Shown: positions 35,991-48,968, counted from the stretch's first letter. The stretch is 64,000 nt of DNA from Okapia johnstoni (GCA_024291935.2 CM044322.1:68129405-68193404); one strand, 5' to 3'. Notes: a model not told the origin generated them from the sequence alone. A program made the numbers and translations.

Positions 35991-38455
35991 TCTGTAGTTC
36001 CATGAAATTTTATCCACCACATGTAAATTAGAGTAACCAATGTTAACCCTATAGAATCAGGATATGGACTATTCTTATAACTGTAAGAAAAACTCTGTAG
36101 AGTTACCTTAATGATCACACTCTTCCCTAGCTCTTAATCTTCAACACCCTCAACCTGTTCTGGGGTTTCTATTACTATAATGTGATTCAAAATTGTTATA
36201 TAAATTGAACCATTACAGTATGTGAGCATCTGATGTTGGCTCCTTTTCACGTGAAATTTCGTTTCAGTGAAATTGAGATTTACTTAAATGGTCTTGGGAT
36301 ATCAATAGTTATCCTTACTTTCCACCTCCAGGAAAGGGAAATATCCATTTTTTCTGGTGAAAAGACCTTATACTAGGACCTAAACCTTGCATTTTGGAAG
36401 AGTAAGAAATTGTAAGCCTGGAAAAAGAATGTTATTAGTGATTGTACATCTTAACAAATGCAGACAAATTAATAATCAACACAACCTAACACTAATACTT
36501 GATTAAAAAAAGAAATACAAGAAATCAAGTTCTTGCAATGACAAATAGAAAATTTCTTTGTTCAAGCGAATTATAGCGATTCATACGATACACTGCCGAT
36601 AAGTTACCATCCGAGCAAACTTACAACGTTAGGGTTTGCGATATTGTGATTTTTAATAAAAAAGGTATAGTTGGTCTTTTCTCCTCTAACATTGTCCATA
36701 GCCTGTTCTCTATGTCTGTATCTCCATTGTTGCTCTGTGAAAATCTTCATCAGTACCATGCGTCTAGGTTCGTTATAAGTACATTAATATATGATATATG
36801 TTTTTCTCTTTCTGACTTACTTCACTCAGTATAATAGGCTCTAGGTTCATCCACCTCGTCAGAACTGACTCAAATGCATTCTTATTTATGACTGAGTAGT
36901 ATCCCATTGTATATATTTGCCACAGCTTCTTTGTCTATTAAACTGTCGATGGACATCTAGGTTGTTTGCATGCACTGGCTATTGTAAATAGTACTACAAT
37001 GAACACTGGGGTACAGGTGTCTTTCTCAGTTTTGGTTTCTTCAGGTTATATGCCCAGAAGTGGTATTGCTAGGTCATAGGGTGGTTTTATTCCTTGTTTT
37101 CTTTTAAGAAATGACAATACTACCTTCCATAGTGGCTGTATCCATTTACATTCCCACCAGAAGTGCAGGAGGGTTCCCTTTTCTCCAGACCCTCTTCAAC
37201 ACTTGTTGTTTGTGAATTTTTTGATTATGGCCGTTTGGTCTGGTGTGAGGTGATATCTCATAGTAGTTTTGATTAGCATGTCTCTAATAATGAGTGATGT
37301 TGTGCATCTCTTCATGGGTTTATTAGCCATCTGTAGACCTTTGTAGAAATGTCTGGTTAGGTCTTTGGCCCACTTTTTGATGGGCTTGTTTGTTTTTCTG
37401 GTATTGAGTTGTATGAGCTGCTTGTATACTTTGGAAATTAATACTTCATCAATTGTTTCATTTGCTATTGTTTTGTTCCATCCCGAGGGTTGTCTTTCAC
37501 TTTGTTTATAGTTTATTTTGCTGTACAAAAGCTTTTAAGTTTAATTAGGTCCCACTTATTTATTTGATTTTATTTCCATTATTTTAGGAGATGAGTTATA
37601 AAAGATCTTGCTATGTTTTATGCCATACGGTATTCTGCATATGTGTTCTTCTAGGAGTTTTACACTTTCTGGTCTTACATTTAGGTTAATCCATTTTTTG
37701 TATATCTTTGGTGTGGTGTTATGACATGTTCTGGTTTCATTCTTCTGCACATAGTTGTCAACTTCTCCCAGCATCAGTTATTGGACAGACTATATTTTTC
37801 CCATTGTATATTCTTGCCTCCTTTTTCAGAGATAAGGTGGCCATGGCTGTGTGGGTTTATCTCTTGGCTTTCTATCTTGTTCCATTGGTCTAGGCTTCTG
37901 TTTTGGTGCCAGTGCCATACTCTCTGGATGACTATAGCTTTGTAGTATAGTCTGAAATCAGATAAGTGATTCCTCCCACTCCATTTTTCTTTCTTAAAAT
38001 TATTTTGGCTACTTGGGGTCTTCTGTGTCTCCATACAAATTGTGAAATGTTTTGTCCTAGTTCTATGACAAATGCCATCGGTAATTTGATATTGCTTTCA
38101 ACCTCTAGATTGCTTTTGGTAGTGGAGTCATTTTCACCATATTGATTTTTCCAGCCTAGGAGCATGGACTATCCCTCCATCTCTCTATGTCATCTTTCAT
38201 TTCTTTCATCCATGTCTCACAATTTTCTGTATATAGTTCTTTTTTCTCAGTAGGTAGGCTTATTCCTCGGTATTTTATTCATTTTGTTGCAATGGTAAAT
38301 GGGGTTGATACCGTAATTTCTCTTTCTGATTTTTCTTTGTTCTTCTATAGGTATACAAGTGATTTCTGTGTATTAATTTTATATCCTGTGATTTTACTAA
38401 ATTCACTGATAATTTCTAGTAATTTTCTGAGAGTATTTTTATGCTTTTCTATGTA

Positions 38456-38836
38456 TCAGTTCAGTTCAGTTCAGTCACTCAGTCATGTCTGACTCTTTGT
38501 GACCCCATGAACCGCAGCACGCCAGACCTCCCTGTCCATCACCAACTCCCTGAGTCCACCCAAATGCATGTCCATCGAGTCGGTGATGCCAGCCAACCAT
38601 CTCATCCTCTGCCGTCCCCTTTTCCTTCTGTCCTCAATCTTTCCCAACATCAGGGTCTTTGCAAATGACTCAGCTCTTCGCATCAGGTGGCCAAAGTATT
38701 GGAGTTTCAGCTTCAACATTAGTCCTTCCAGTGAACACCCAGGACTGATCTCCTTTAGGATGGACTGGTTGGATCTCCTTGCAGTCCAAGGGACTCTCAA
38801 GAGTCTTCTCCAACAACACAGTTCAAAAGCTGTGTG
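38456..38836 (-). mobile_element. BovB 3' fragment inserted in L1, with target-site duplication
   Basis: Antisense BovB tail beginning 'tcagttcagttcagttcagt'. The direct repeat 'tttctatgta' occurs at 38446-38455 and 38837-38846. Confidence 0.9.
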
Positions 38837-39095
38837 TTTCTATGTACATTACCCTGTTAATGTAAATGGTGAGAGCTTTACTTCTTACTTTTCAATCTGG
38901 ATTTCTTTTATTTCTATGTCTTCTCTGATTGCTGTAGCTAGGACTTTCAAAAGTATGTTGAATAATAGTGACATGAGTGGGCACCCTTTTCTTGTTCCTG
39001 ATCTTACAGGGATTGCTTTCAGTTTCTCACCGTTAAGAATGTTTGCTGTGGGCTTGTTGAATATGCCCTTTATAATGTTAAGGTAGGTTCCTTCT

Positions 39096-39221
39096 TGGAG
39101 AAGGAAATTTCATCCACTCCAGTGTTCTTGCCTGGAGAATCCCAGGGAAGGAGGAGTCTGGTGGCCTGAAGTCTATGGGGTCGCACAGAGTCGGACACGA
39201 CTGAAGCGACTTAGGAGCAGA
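39096..39221 (+). mobile_element. SINE (Bov-A 3' half) inserted in L1, with target-site duplication
   Basis: 'cttgcctggagaatcccagg' and 'cggacacgactgaagcgact' are SINE text. The flanking repeat 'ttccttct' lies at 39088-39095 and 39222-39229. Confidence 0.9.
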
Positions 39222-39857
39222 TTCCTTCTGTGCCCATTTTTGAAGAGTTTTTTTTTCATAAATGGGGCCTGAATTTTGTTGAAAGCTTTTTCTTCACATA
39301 TTGAAATTATCATATGATTTTAGCTTTCAATTTGTTAACATGGTGTATCATTAATTGACTTGTGTATATCCAAGAATCTTGCATCCTGGGATAAACTCAA
39401 ATTGATCATAGTGAAGGATGTTTATATTGTGTTCTGAATTCTGTTTGCTATAATTTTGTTGAGGATTTTCGCAACTCTGTTCATCGGTGATACTGGCCTA
39501 TAATTTTCTTTTTCTGTGACATCTATATCTGGTATTGGCATCAGTGTGATTGTGTTCTCATAGAATGAGTTTGGAAGTGTTTCTTCTGCAAATTTTAGGA
39601 AGGGTTTTAGAAGGATGGGTTTTAGCTTTTATCTAAATGTTTGATAGAATTCACCTGTGAAGACATCTGGCCCTGGGCTGTTGTTTTTGGGGAGATTTTT
39701 GATCACAGCTTCGACTTCAGTGTTCCTAGTTGGCTCGTTCATAATTTCTGTTTCTTCCTGTTTCTGTTTCTTCCTGATTCAGTCTTGAATTGAAGGAGGT
39801 TGAACTTTTCTAAAAATCTGTCCATTTCCTCAAATTTGTCTGCTTAATTAGCATACA

Positions 39858-39970
39858 GTGAGAATGGCAACCCACTCCAGTATTCTTGCCTGGAGAATCC
39901 CAGGGACAGCGGAGCCTGGTGGGCTGCTGTCTATGGGGTCGCACAGATTCGGACCCTACTGAAGCGACTT

Positions 39971-40006
<36 letters not shown>
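39858..40006 (+). mobile_element. SINE (Bov-A 3' half) with long (AGC)n tail
   Basis: Begins 'gagaatggcaacccactcca' and ends in twelve AGC units (39971-40006). The long pure tail suggests a young or unstable copy. Confidence 0.9.
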
Positions 40007-43000
40007 TCATGGTAGTCTCTTATGATCTTTTGTATTTCTGCATTGTCTGTTGTGACCTCTCTTTTCTCATTTCTAATTTTGCTGATTTAATTTTTCTCCC
40101 CTTTTTTTCTTGCAGAGTCTGGCTAATGGTTTGTCAATGTTGTTTATCTTCTCAAAGAACCAGCTTGTAGTTATTCCTCTTTGCTGTCCTTTTCTTCATT
40201 TCTTTTTCACTTATTTCTGCTCTGATCTTTATGATTTACTTCCTTCTACTAATGTTGGGTTTTTGTTGTTGATGTTGTTGTCCTTTTCTCTGCTGGTTTA
40301 AGTGTAGAGTTAGCTTGTCTATTTGACAATATTACTGTTGCTTCAAGTAGAATCGTATCGCTCGCTATAAAGTTCCCTCTAAGAACTTCTCTGCTGCATC
40401 CCATAGGTTTTGGGTCATTGTGTTTTTGTTGTCATTTCTTCTATGAATCTTTTGATTTCGCTTCTGATCCCTTCAGTAACCTCTTTATTACTTAGAAATG
40501 TATTGCTTATTCTCCTTGTGTTTGTGTTTTATACAGTTCTTTCCCTGTAACTGATATCTAGTCTCATAGCATTGTGGTCATGGAAGATGCTTGGTATGAC
40601 TTCCATTTTCTTAAATTTACTGAGGTATGATTTGTGGCCCAAGCTGTGATCTATCACGGAGAATGAATGTTCCATGTACACTTGAAAAGAAAGTGTATTC
40701 CCTGCATTTTTGGATTGAAAGTTCTGAAGATATCAACTAATACAAGAGGTCTAATGTTTCATTTAAGGTTTGTGTTTCCTTATCGATTTTCTGTTTTTGA
40801 TGATCTTTGGGGTAAGTGGATAGTTAAAGTCACCTACTATTATTGTACTATTCTCAATCACCATTTTTATATCTGTTAGTATTTGTCTTATGCAAGGAGG
40901 TGCTTCTGTGTTGGATGTATAGATATTTACAATCGTTATGCCTTCTTTTTGGATTGATCCCTTGATCATTATGTAGAGTCCTTTTTTATCTCTTGTAATA
41001 TTTTTTAGTTTAAAGTGTAATATATCTGAAATGAGAAATGTCACTCTGGCTTTCTTTTGATTTCCACTTGCATGGAATATCTCTTTCCATCCTTTTACTT
41101 TCAATCTGCATGTGTCACTAGGTCTGAAGTGGGTCTGTGGTAGGTAGAAAATATATGGATTTTGCTTTTGTATCTAATCATCCAGTCTGTATCTTTTGAT
41201 TGGAGCATTTAATCCAGTTATATTTAAAGTAATTATTGATATATGTGTGTTTCTGTTGACATTTTCTTAATTGTTTTCTGTTTGTTGTAGGCCTTTCCTT
41301 TCTCTTGTGTTTACTACCTATATAATTCCCTGTGGTATTTGTTATAATGCTAGTTTGGTGGTCCTAAATTCTCTTAAATTTTGATTTCCTGTAAAGCTTT
41401 TGATTTTCCCATCAATTTTGAATGAGATCCTTGCTGGATAGGGTAGGCTTGGTTGTAGATTTTTTTCTTTCAGTATTTTAAATATATCCTGACATTACCT
41501 TCTGGCTTGCAGAGTTTCTGCTGAAAGATCTGCTGTTAATTGTACGGGCTTACCATTTTATGCTAATTGTTTCTTTTCTCTTGAAGCTTTTAGGATTGTT
41601 TCTTTGTTTTTAATATCTGTTAGCTTGATTAGTATGTGTCCTTACATGTTTCTCCTTGGGTTTATCCTGTATTGGACTCTGTGCTTCTTAGACTTGATTG
41701 ACTATTTCCTTTCCCATCTTGAGGAAATTTTCAACTATAATCTCATCAAAAAGTTATCTCAGTGCATTTCCTTTTCTGTCCTTCTTCTGGGAACCCTATA
41801 ACTCGAATATTTGTGAGTTTAACGTTGTCATAGATTTCTTCTCTTCATTCTTTTTTCTTTACTTTTCTCTTCAACAGTTAATTCTGTCATTCTATCTTCT
41901 AGCTCTCTTATTCATTCTTCTGCTTCAGTTACTCTAGGGTTGGTTCCTTCTAGAATATTTTTAATTTGAGCAATTGTGTTATTCATCTCTCTTTGTATAT
42001 TCTTCATTTCTTCTATGTCCTTGATAATTGTATTGTGTTAATTGTTTCTTGTATTTTCTCTATTCTTTTTTTGATGCTTTGCAAGATTTTTACTATCATT
42101 GTTCTGAAATATCTTTTCAGATAGTTTGCTTATTTCCCCTTTGTTTATTTGGTCTTTTAAGTTTATACCTGGTTTCTTCATTTGTGCTATATTTCTCTGC
42201 CTTTTCTTTTTTTTTTTCCTAACTTACTCCATTTGAAGTTTCCTTTTCCCAGACTTTAGGTTCTATCTCTTCTTCCTTTTGTTTTTTGTTCTCAGTGGGA
42301 AAGTTTGGTTCAGTGGTTTGTCTTGATTTCTTCTTAGAGGTGACTTGAGCCTGTGTTGTAAAAGAGGAGGTGAATCTTTTTTTTTTTTTTTCCTTATGGG
42401 CAAAGCTGTGTGAGGTGTTAAATTTTGGAGTGTCTGTGGGAATCCTGTCTGTGGGAATCCTGTCCGCTGATGCTTGCTTTTGTGCTTTTGTCTTGCCTGT
42501 TGTTTGTGTAAACTGTCCTGCAGTGTATGCCATCGCCAGCTTGGTGATTACAGGCTCTGTGTACAGTCCTAGGCCTTCGAGGACTTTCTCAGTAATTAAT
42601 CTGTGGGGGAGGTGGTTAGGAGTTTTCTAGAAGTCTTGGATCTTGGACTGAATTCTCCCACCTCAGTGGTTCAGACACACTCTTTGGAAGGGCGACCAAG
42701 ACTCCATAAGTCATTTGTTATAGGATTAAAGGGAGTTAAAGAAAACACACCAAAAAAGAGGCAAAACATGACATGAAATAAAAGATAAATCCAGATAAAT
42801 GGTAAAGATAAGATCAGGTAGGTAATCACAAAAATAATGGGGCATATACACACACTTACATGCACACAGATATAACCAAAGTATTCCAAAGAGAGTAATA
42901 GAGATTGACTTTGTGAGCAAAGAAAACAAAAAATGATATTGAACAATTAAAACTAGAACTAACTAACAATTCAGAAATCTGAGCCTGAGCAGAGTGCCAA

Positions 43001-43962
43001 CTTGGGAACACAGCAAAGAAAACATAACAATTTAACATACATGGTGAAAAAATAAAGAATGACAATAAAAAAAAAAGAGAAGTGAGGGAAAAGAGGAAAG
43101 GAAGATGTTGAAGAAAAGGTAAAATAATAGAAAAGAAAAGATAAATAGGTGTATGTGAAAAAATCTTTATATATATATATATTAAGGAATAGCTACAGCA
43201 GGCAAAGGGTGATAAGAAAAACAGTCAAACAGAACAAAAGCAAATTTTCTAAAAAATCACAAAAAAACAAAGAAAAAACTTAAAAATTTTAAACAAGAAA
43301 AAATGAGGAAAAAACCACAGTATCTGAAAAAGCTAACATAAACTTAAAAAGTATGCAAGAGGAATAAACATTGTGGTTCAAAAGAAAGAGAAAGAAAAAG
43401 TTCTCATGGTGATAGGTCTTCTTAGATTTCGAACTCCCCTCCCCCCAGTGAATGGGGTTTTATTAATGTCCTGTGTTGGTTTCCTAGTTAGGGAGACTTG
43501 TACCTGCGTTCTGGTTGATAGAGTTGGATCTCATCACTCTGAAGGGCAGTGCAGGGTCCAGTAGTAGGTTTTGGGGCATCTATGCGTTCACTATGACTTT
43601 GGGCAGCCCTCACTGCTTTGGTAGTTTTAGACACGTCTGTTTCTGTACCCTTTTGTCAAAGTGGCTCTCTCAACAAATCCTCATTGCCACCAACCCCCTA
43701 CTTGTCCCTGGAATCTTTGCTGGAGCCTCCCCTTTCAAGTCCTACTCTGTGCCTCAGGCCAAACTTCCTAGGCAGAGCTTGAGTATGCTTCTCTTGGCTC
43801 CCTAAGCCTGCCCTCTGGTCGGGGTCAAGGTCCACGAGTTGCTTATGGACTGAGAAATGTAGCTTTCTCTGTATTCTGCCCTCTACATTCCCACTTTACC
43901 CAGCTCTCTGAGATTCCTCAGCTCTCCCTTGGTCCCACCTGTGAAGGAGCTTCCTAATTCTG

Positions 43963-44759
43963 GAAGAAATATCAATAACCTCAGATATGCAGATGACACC
44001 ACCTTTATGGCACAAAGAAGAACTAAAGAGCCTCTTGATGAAAATGAAAGAGGAAAGTGAAAAAGTTGTCTTAAAGCTTAACGTTCAGAAAACTAAGATC
44101 ATGGCATCTGGTCCCAACACTTCATGGGAAATAGATGGGGAAACAGTGGAAGCAGTGTCAGATTTTATTTTTGGGGGCTCCAAAATCACTGCTGATGGTG
44201 ATTGCAGCCATGAAATTAAAAGACGCTTACTCCTTGGAAGGAAGGTTATGGCCAACAGAGATAGCATATATAAAAGCAGAGACATTACTTTGCCAACAAA
44301 AGTCCATCTAGTCAACGCTATGGTTTTTCCAGTGGTCATGTATGGATGTGAGAGTTGGACGGTGAAAAAAGCTGAGAGCCAAAGAATTGATGCTTTTGAA
44401 CTGTGGTGTTGGAGAAGACTCTTGAGAGTCCCTTAGACTGTAAGGACATCCAAACAGTCCATCCTAAAGGAAATCAGTCCTCGGTGTTCACTGGAAGGAC
44501 TGATGTTGAAGCTGAAACTCCAATACTTTGGCCACCACATGGGAAGAGTTGATTCATTGGAAAAGACCCTAACGTTGGGAAGGATTGGGGGCAGGAGGAG
44601 AAGGGGACAACAGAGGATGAGATGGTTGGATGGCATCACTGACTCGATGGACATGGGTTTGGGTAAATTCTGGGAGTTGGTGAAGGACAGGGAGGCCTGG
44701 GGTGCTGCGATTCATGGGTCGCAAAGAGTTGGACACGACTGAGCAACTGAATTGAACTG
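43963..44759 (+). mobile_element. BovB 3' fragment inserted into the long L1
   Basis: Sense BovB from the YADD region (RYADDTTFMA near 43985) to the 3' tail. The L1 text on either side ('aaggagcttcctaat' and 'atgcatggaaactctgcc') is contiguous in the sister L1 near 25610-25640, so that copy shows the empty site. Only about 3 bp of target duplication (AAT) is visible. Confidence 0.85.
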
Positions 44760-45059
44760 AATGCATGGAAACTCTGCCTCTTTCACTACTCCCTCCCTGT
44801 CTCAGGCACAAGCTCCCATTCTGAAATTCTCCATCTCTACTTTTCACTGTTTATGTCTTATCTTTTGTCCTACCTCATTCCAGGGAGCTTAGCTTGCCAC
44901 CCTGGAGGCCTGGGGTCTTCTTCTGTCTCCTAGAGGCTGTTTTGTAAGAGTTGTTTAATATCTTGATGAGTTTTTGATGTAATTATCCAACCAGCCTACA
45001 GCCTTGGAGGTAGTAAGTGGGGTTAGACGTAGGTTCAGGAGCAGCCAAGGCTGGGTCTA

Positions 45060-45210
45060 TCTACAATTCTGACTTCATTTTCTAGATCTGTGCCTTAGGC
45101 TGGGATTACCTAACCTCTCTGTGGTTGATTTGCTCTTCAGAGGGTTAAATGAACATATAATCTATGAAAAATCTTGAGTACAATTCTGACACAGAGAAAG
45201 AGGACTTGAG
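45060..45210. mobile_element. Possible MIR SINE relic
   Basis: 'ttacctaacctctctgtggt' and 'agagggttaaatgaacatat' resemble the core and tail of an MIR element. Heavily diverged. Confidence 0.4.
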
Positions 45211-45265
45211 TAAATTTGGCTATTTTAGTACACTCAATAGATATATGTTGGACTAAAGAATAAAA

Positions 45266-46640
45266 ACCATAGCTTGACTATACAGGCCTTTTTTGGCAAA
45301 GTGGTGCTTTTAAAATGCTATCTACATTTGTCATAGCTTTTCTTCCAAGGAGCAGGCGTTTTTTAAATTTTGAGGCTGCAATAACTCTTGCCAGTGATTT
45401 TGGAGTCCTCAAAAATGAAGTCCCTCTCTATTTCCGTTGTTTCCCCATCTATTTCCCATGTAGTGATGGGACTGGATACCATATCTTAGTTTTTTAGTGT
45501 TGAGTTTTAAGTCAGCATTTTCACTCTATTCTTTCACCTTCATCGTGAGGCTCTTCAGTTCATCTTTGCTTTCTGCAAAGAGGTGGTGTCATCTGCATAT
45601 CTGAGGTTGTTGATATTTATCTGACAACCTTGATTTCAGCTTGTGAGTCATCCATCCCAGCATTTGCATGATGTTCTCCACATAAAGTTAAATAACAGAT
45701 GATAATATACAGCCTTGATGTACTCCTATCCCAATTTGGAACTGGTTCATTGTTCCATGTCTGGTTCTAACTATTGCTTCTTGACCTGCGTATAGGTTTC
45801 CAAGGTGGTCTGGAATGCCCATCTCCTGAAGATTTTTCCACAGTTTGTTGTGATCCACAAAGTCAAAGACTTTGGTATCGTCAATTAAGCAGAAGTAGAT
45901 GTTTTCCTGGAATTCCCTTGCTTTTCTATGATCCAACGGATGCTGGCAATTAGATCTCTAATTCCTCTGAATTTTCTAAATCCAGCTTATAGATCTGGAA
46001 ATCTCGGTTCAGTTCACATACTGTTGAAGCCTAGCTTGAAGGATTTTGAACATTATATTGCCAACATGTGAAATGAACGTAATTATGTGGTAGTTTGAAC
46101 ATTCTTTGGCAGTGTCTTTCTTTGAGATTGGAATGAAAACACCTTTTCCACTCCTGTGGCCTCTGCTGAGTTTTCCAAATTAGCTGGCATATTGAGTGTA
46201 GCACTTTATCAGCATTATCTTTTAGGATTTGAAATAGCACAGCTGGAACTTCATCACCTCCACTAGCTTTGTTTGTAGTAATGCTTCCTAAGGCCTACTT
46301 GACTTCGTACTCCAGGATCTCTGGCTCTAGGTGAGTGATCACATCATCATGGTTATCCAGGTCATTACGACCTTTTCTGTATAGTTCTTCTGTGTATTCC
46401 TGCCACCTCTTCTTAACATCTTCTGCTTCTGTCAGGTCCATACTGTTTCTATCCTTCAGTGTGTGCATCTTTGCATGAAATGTTCCCTTGGTATCGCTAA
46501 TGTTCTTGAAAAGATCTTTAGTCTTTGCCATTGTATTGCTTTCCTATATTTCTTTGCATCGTTCACTTAAGAATGCTTTCTTATCTCTTCTTTCTATTCT
46601 TTCGAACTCTTCATTCAGGTGGAATAAGGTAGAGTCCATA
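45266..46640 (-). mobile_element. BovB RT-region fragment, antisense
   Basis: Runs from late ORF2 ('aggagcaggcgttttttaaa' near 45347) back through RT to the linker (minus-strand TKDLFKNISDTKGTFHAKM near 46490). It is frameshifted throughout, and both BovB ends are missing. Confidence 0.85.
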
Positions 46641-46685
46641 CCTAAAGTGCCCCCTACATCCATGGAAGCAGTTCCCTAATGGGTC

Positions 46686-46885
46686 AATGTTTAAAGAATC
46701 TGCCTGCAATGCGGGAGACATAGGAAACACTAGTTTGATTCCTGGGTTGTGAAGATTCCCTGGAGGAGGAAATGGAAACCCTCATTCGTATTCTTGCCTG
46801 GAAAATCTCATGGAGAGAGGCGATTGGCGGGCTAAAATCCAAAGAATAGCAAAAGTCAGGCACGACTGGGTGACTAAGCATGTAG
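46686..46885 (+). mobile_element. Bov-tA SINE, sense
   Basis: Contains 'aagaatctgcctgcaatgcg', 'tattcttgcctggaaaatct' and 'aggcacgactgggtgactaa'. It is nearly full length and moderately diverged. Confidence 0.85.
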
Positions 46886-47237
46886 CTATAACCATGGAAG
46901 GGGTGGATCTGTATATCAATAGTGTCCTGTGAGTTCTTGCACATTTTAAAATATTTCCTGTAGTTTAATACTTGGCTGTCTGGTTGAATGGATCTAAAAC
47001 TCTTGGTTTTCATTTTCTTTTCTTAACTTTTATGAAAATGGTCTTCTATTATTGCCTTGGTCTTTTCATTTCTTGGGAGAATTATAAAATCCTTCAATTT
47101 CCCACTTCCTTTTAATCATCTAGAGCTCTGAGGAACTTCCCTTTACCTTTACGGAGAAGACACTTTTAACCTGTCTATTCTAAATATGCAATATGATGAG
47201 ACTTATAAACTATATATAGTTATGTCGTGGTTTAATT
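46886..47237. other. Intergenic DNA, nothing recognised
   Basis: AT-rich with no recognised feature. Confidence 0.35.
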
Positions 47238-47350
47238 CACAGGTTGTGTCCAATTATTGCAACCCCATGGACTGTAGCCTGCCAAGCTCCTCTGTCCATG
47301 GGATTTCCCAGACAAGAATACTGGAGTAGATTTCCATTTCCTTTTCCAAT
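47238..47350 (-). mobile_element. SINE fragment, antisense
   Basis: 'caaccccatggactgtagcc' and 'cagacaagaatactggagta' are Bov-tA text. The tRNA-like end is missing. Confidence 0.8.
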
Positions 47351-47859
47351 ATATCTATACAACTAATCTATAATCAAGATGTAGAATATTTTCATCATCC
47401 CAATGTTCCTTCCTGCCTTTTGAAGTCTCTCCATATTCCATAACTACACTATTTCATTTTGGAGTGGAGGTTTGGGTTCAATGAGAAATGAACTTTTGAA
47501 GAAAAACAGTAACTTTTAACTTTACATTTTATTCTGAAAATGGTAATTTTTTAAGCAAAGGTAAACATATAAATAGCTAAACCCCTAAAGTTAATCTTAA
47601 TCTGATTGATGATTTTTTTTTAACACATGTATATTCCTGTGTAACTATTACCCAGAACTAAATTGAGCAAATATCCAGCACATCATCATGTTTCCTTGCG
47701 TCTCTTCCCATTTTGTACCATAGCTTATCTCATAGGCACTACCTTCATGATGAGATTTTCCACCTTTTGAAATGCCTACCAATGAAATTATAAGATACGT
47801 ACTTAGTGAGCGTGTTTGAGTTTTTCCATTTACAAGAGCCGGGAGATTATCCCAAGCTG
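47351..47859. other. Intergenic DNA, nothing recognised
   Basis: No coding or clear repeat signature. Parts may be old L1 3' UTR, but this cannot be supported. Confidence 0.3.
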
Positions 47860-48080
47860 CTGTCTATAGCAGTACTTCATTTTGTTTTCTAAATTAGTGA
47901 ATATTAATTCATTAATTCATTGTATGAAAATGCTACAAATGTTTTATCCATTCTCTGAATGTTCACAGGAACCATTTGCATTTTTGCCGTTTATGAATAA
48001 AGCTGCAATGAACAGTTCTGTATGTGTCTTTTTAAGGGGATGCACTCCAGATCCTCTGGTGAGGGAGAGGTTAAAGGGAT
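47860..48080 (-). mobile_element. Old L1 3' fragment, antisense
   Basis: 'gtttatgaataaagctgcaa' near 47988 and 'atgtgtctttttaaggggat' are diverged L1M-type 3' text on the minus strand. Confidence 0.45.
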
Positions 48081-48099
48081 AAACTTCCAGGTGCAAAAT

Positions 48100-48640
48100 A
48101 GATGTTACAACTATGAAATATTCAGTGTGGAGTATATAGTCAATAACTATGCAATTTTAAAATGTTGAAAGATGGTAATTAGATTTAGTGTGGCAATTAT
48201 TTTGAAATGGACAGAAACATGGAATCACTATACTGTGCAACAGAAAGTAACACAATGTTGTAGGTCAATTGAGCAAACAAATAATTTGAAAAAGAGATCT
48301 GATTTGTGGTTACCAGAGGCTAGAGCTGGAGATGGGGGAGCTGGATGAAGCCAGTCAAAAGGTACCACTTCCAGCTGTGAGATAGGTTAGTACTAAGGGG
48401 GTAGTGTACAACATGGTTAATATTATTAATTCTGCTGTATCTTAAGAATGAAAGTTAATAGGACAGTAAGTCCTGAGTTCTCATCCCAATTTTTATTTCT
48501 TTAATTTTATATCTATATGAGATGATGGATATTCACAAACTTTATTGTTGTAAGCATTTCATGGCATATGTAAATTACATCTTTAGGCCATACACCTGAA
48601 ACTTATGCAGTGCTTTATGACAATTATATGTAAACAAAAT
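48100..48640 (+). mobile_element. Old L1M-type 3' UTR, sense
   Basis: 'tgtggttaccagaggctaga' near 48305, 'tgagatgatggatattcaca' near 48518 and 'ccatacacctgaaacttatg' near 48588 follow the order of an L1M 3' UTR. Confidence 0.55.
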
Positions 48641-48968
48641 TGGGAAAATTGATAATCATAAAACTCACATATAAATAGCATGCAAATGAAGGGATTGTGC
48701 TATAATTTATGTGATTGCTTTTAAGCTCTACTATAATTTCTTTTTTTAATCTATTCACTTCCCTTACCCATGAAAATACGGATGACTCAAATGGCTGGGA
48801 AAAACTTCACCTTCTCTCCAGAAATAAATTATTGAAAGTTTTTATCTGATATATGGCTTTGGAGCCAGGCCATATGAGCCACAGAAAGTTGTGCACATAG
48901 GTAAGAGGTGATGAGCAATAACTTATTGTGAAACTACCAAGAGAAACAAGTTACCGTCATTTCAAAAC

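Larger units (their letters stand above)
30620..36690. repeat. Large spacerless inverted repeat (palindrome)
   Basis: The left arm (about 30620-33387) is the reverse complement of the right arm (about 33388-36690). Paired anchors: 30633-30670 with about 36640-36680, 30890-30975 with about 36330-36420, 31500-31700 with about 35100-35290, 32600-32760 with about 34020-34160, and 33100-33124 with about 33650-33674. The centre lies inside a BovB fragment near 33387 and has no unique spacer. The arms differ by many substitutions and indels. An inner part does not match: about 31000-31340 on the left against 35500-36290 on the right. It may be real or a chimeric fold-back read in the assembly. Confidence 0.85.
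36685..45000 (-). mobile_element. Long L1 element, antisense, with nested BovB and SINE insertions
   Basis: Reading right to left, the minus strand has a 5' region (about 45000-42650, partly A-rich), ORF1/ORF2-like sequence, and the ORF2 C-terminus near 37.2-38.2 kb (minus-strand text such as [20 protein letters not shown]). The 3' end is at about 36685. It is interrupted by BovB copies at 38456-38836 and 43963-44759 and SINEs at 39096-39221 and 39858-40006. No long intact frame is left. About 6.9 kb remain without the insertions, close to full L1 length. Confidence 0.8.

Noticed and set aside
39971..40006. (AGC)12 as a coding polyglutamine or CRISPR-like repeat
   Set aside because: It is the simple-repeat tail of a SINE inside an antisense L1; there are no spacers and no coding context.
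23206..46885. A larger inverted duplication joining the BovB/L1 pair at 23.3-28.3 kb with the L1/BovB pair at 36.7-46.6 kb
   Set aside because: Order and orientation look mirrored at first, but the BovB pieces have different truncation points, their flanks do not match, and the L1 3' flanks differ. Independent insertions explain it better.
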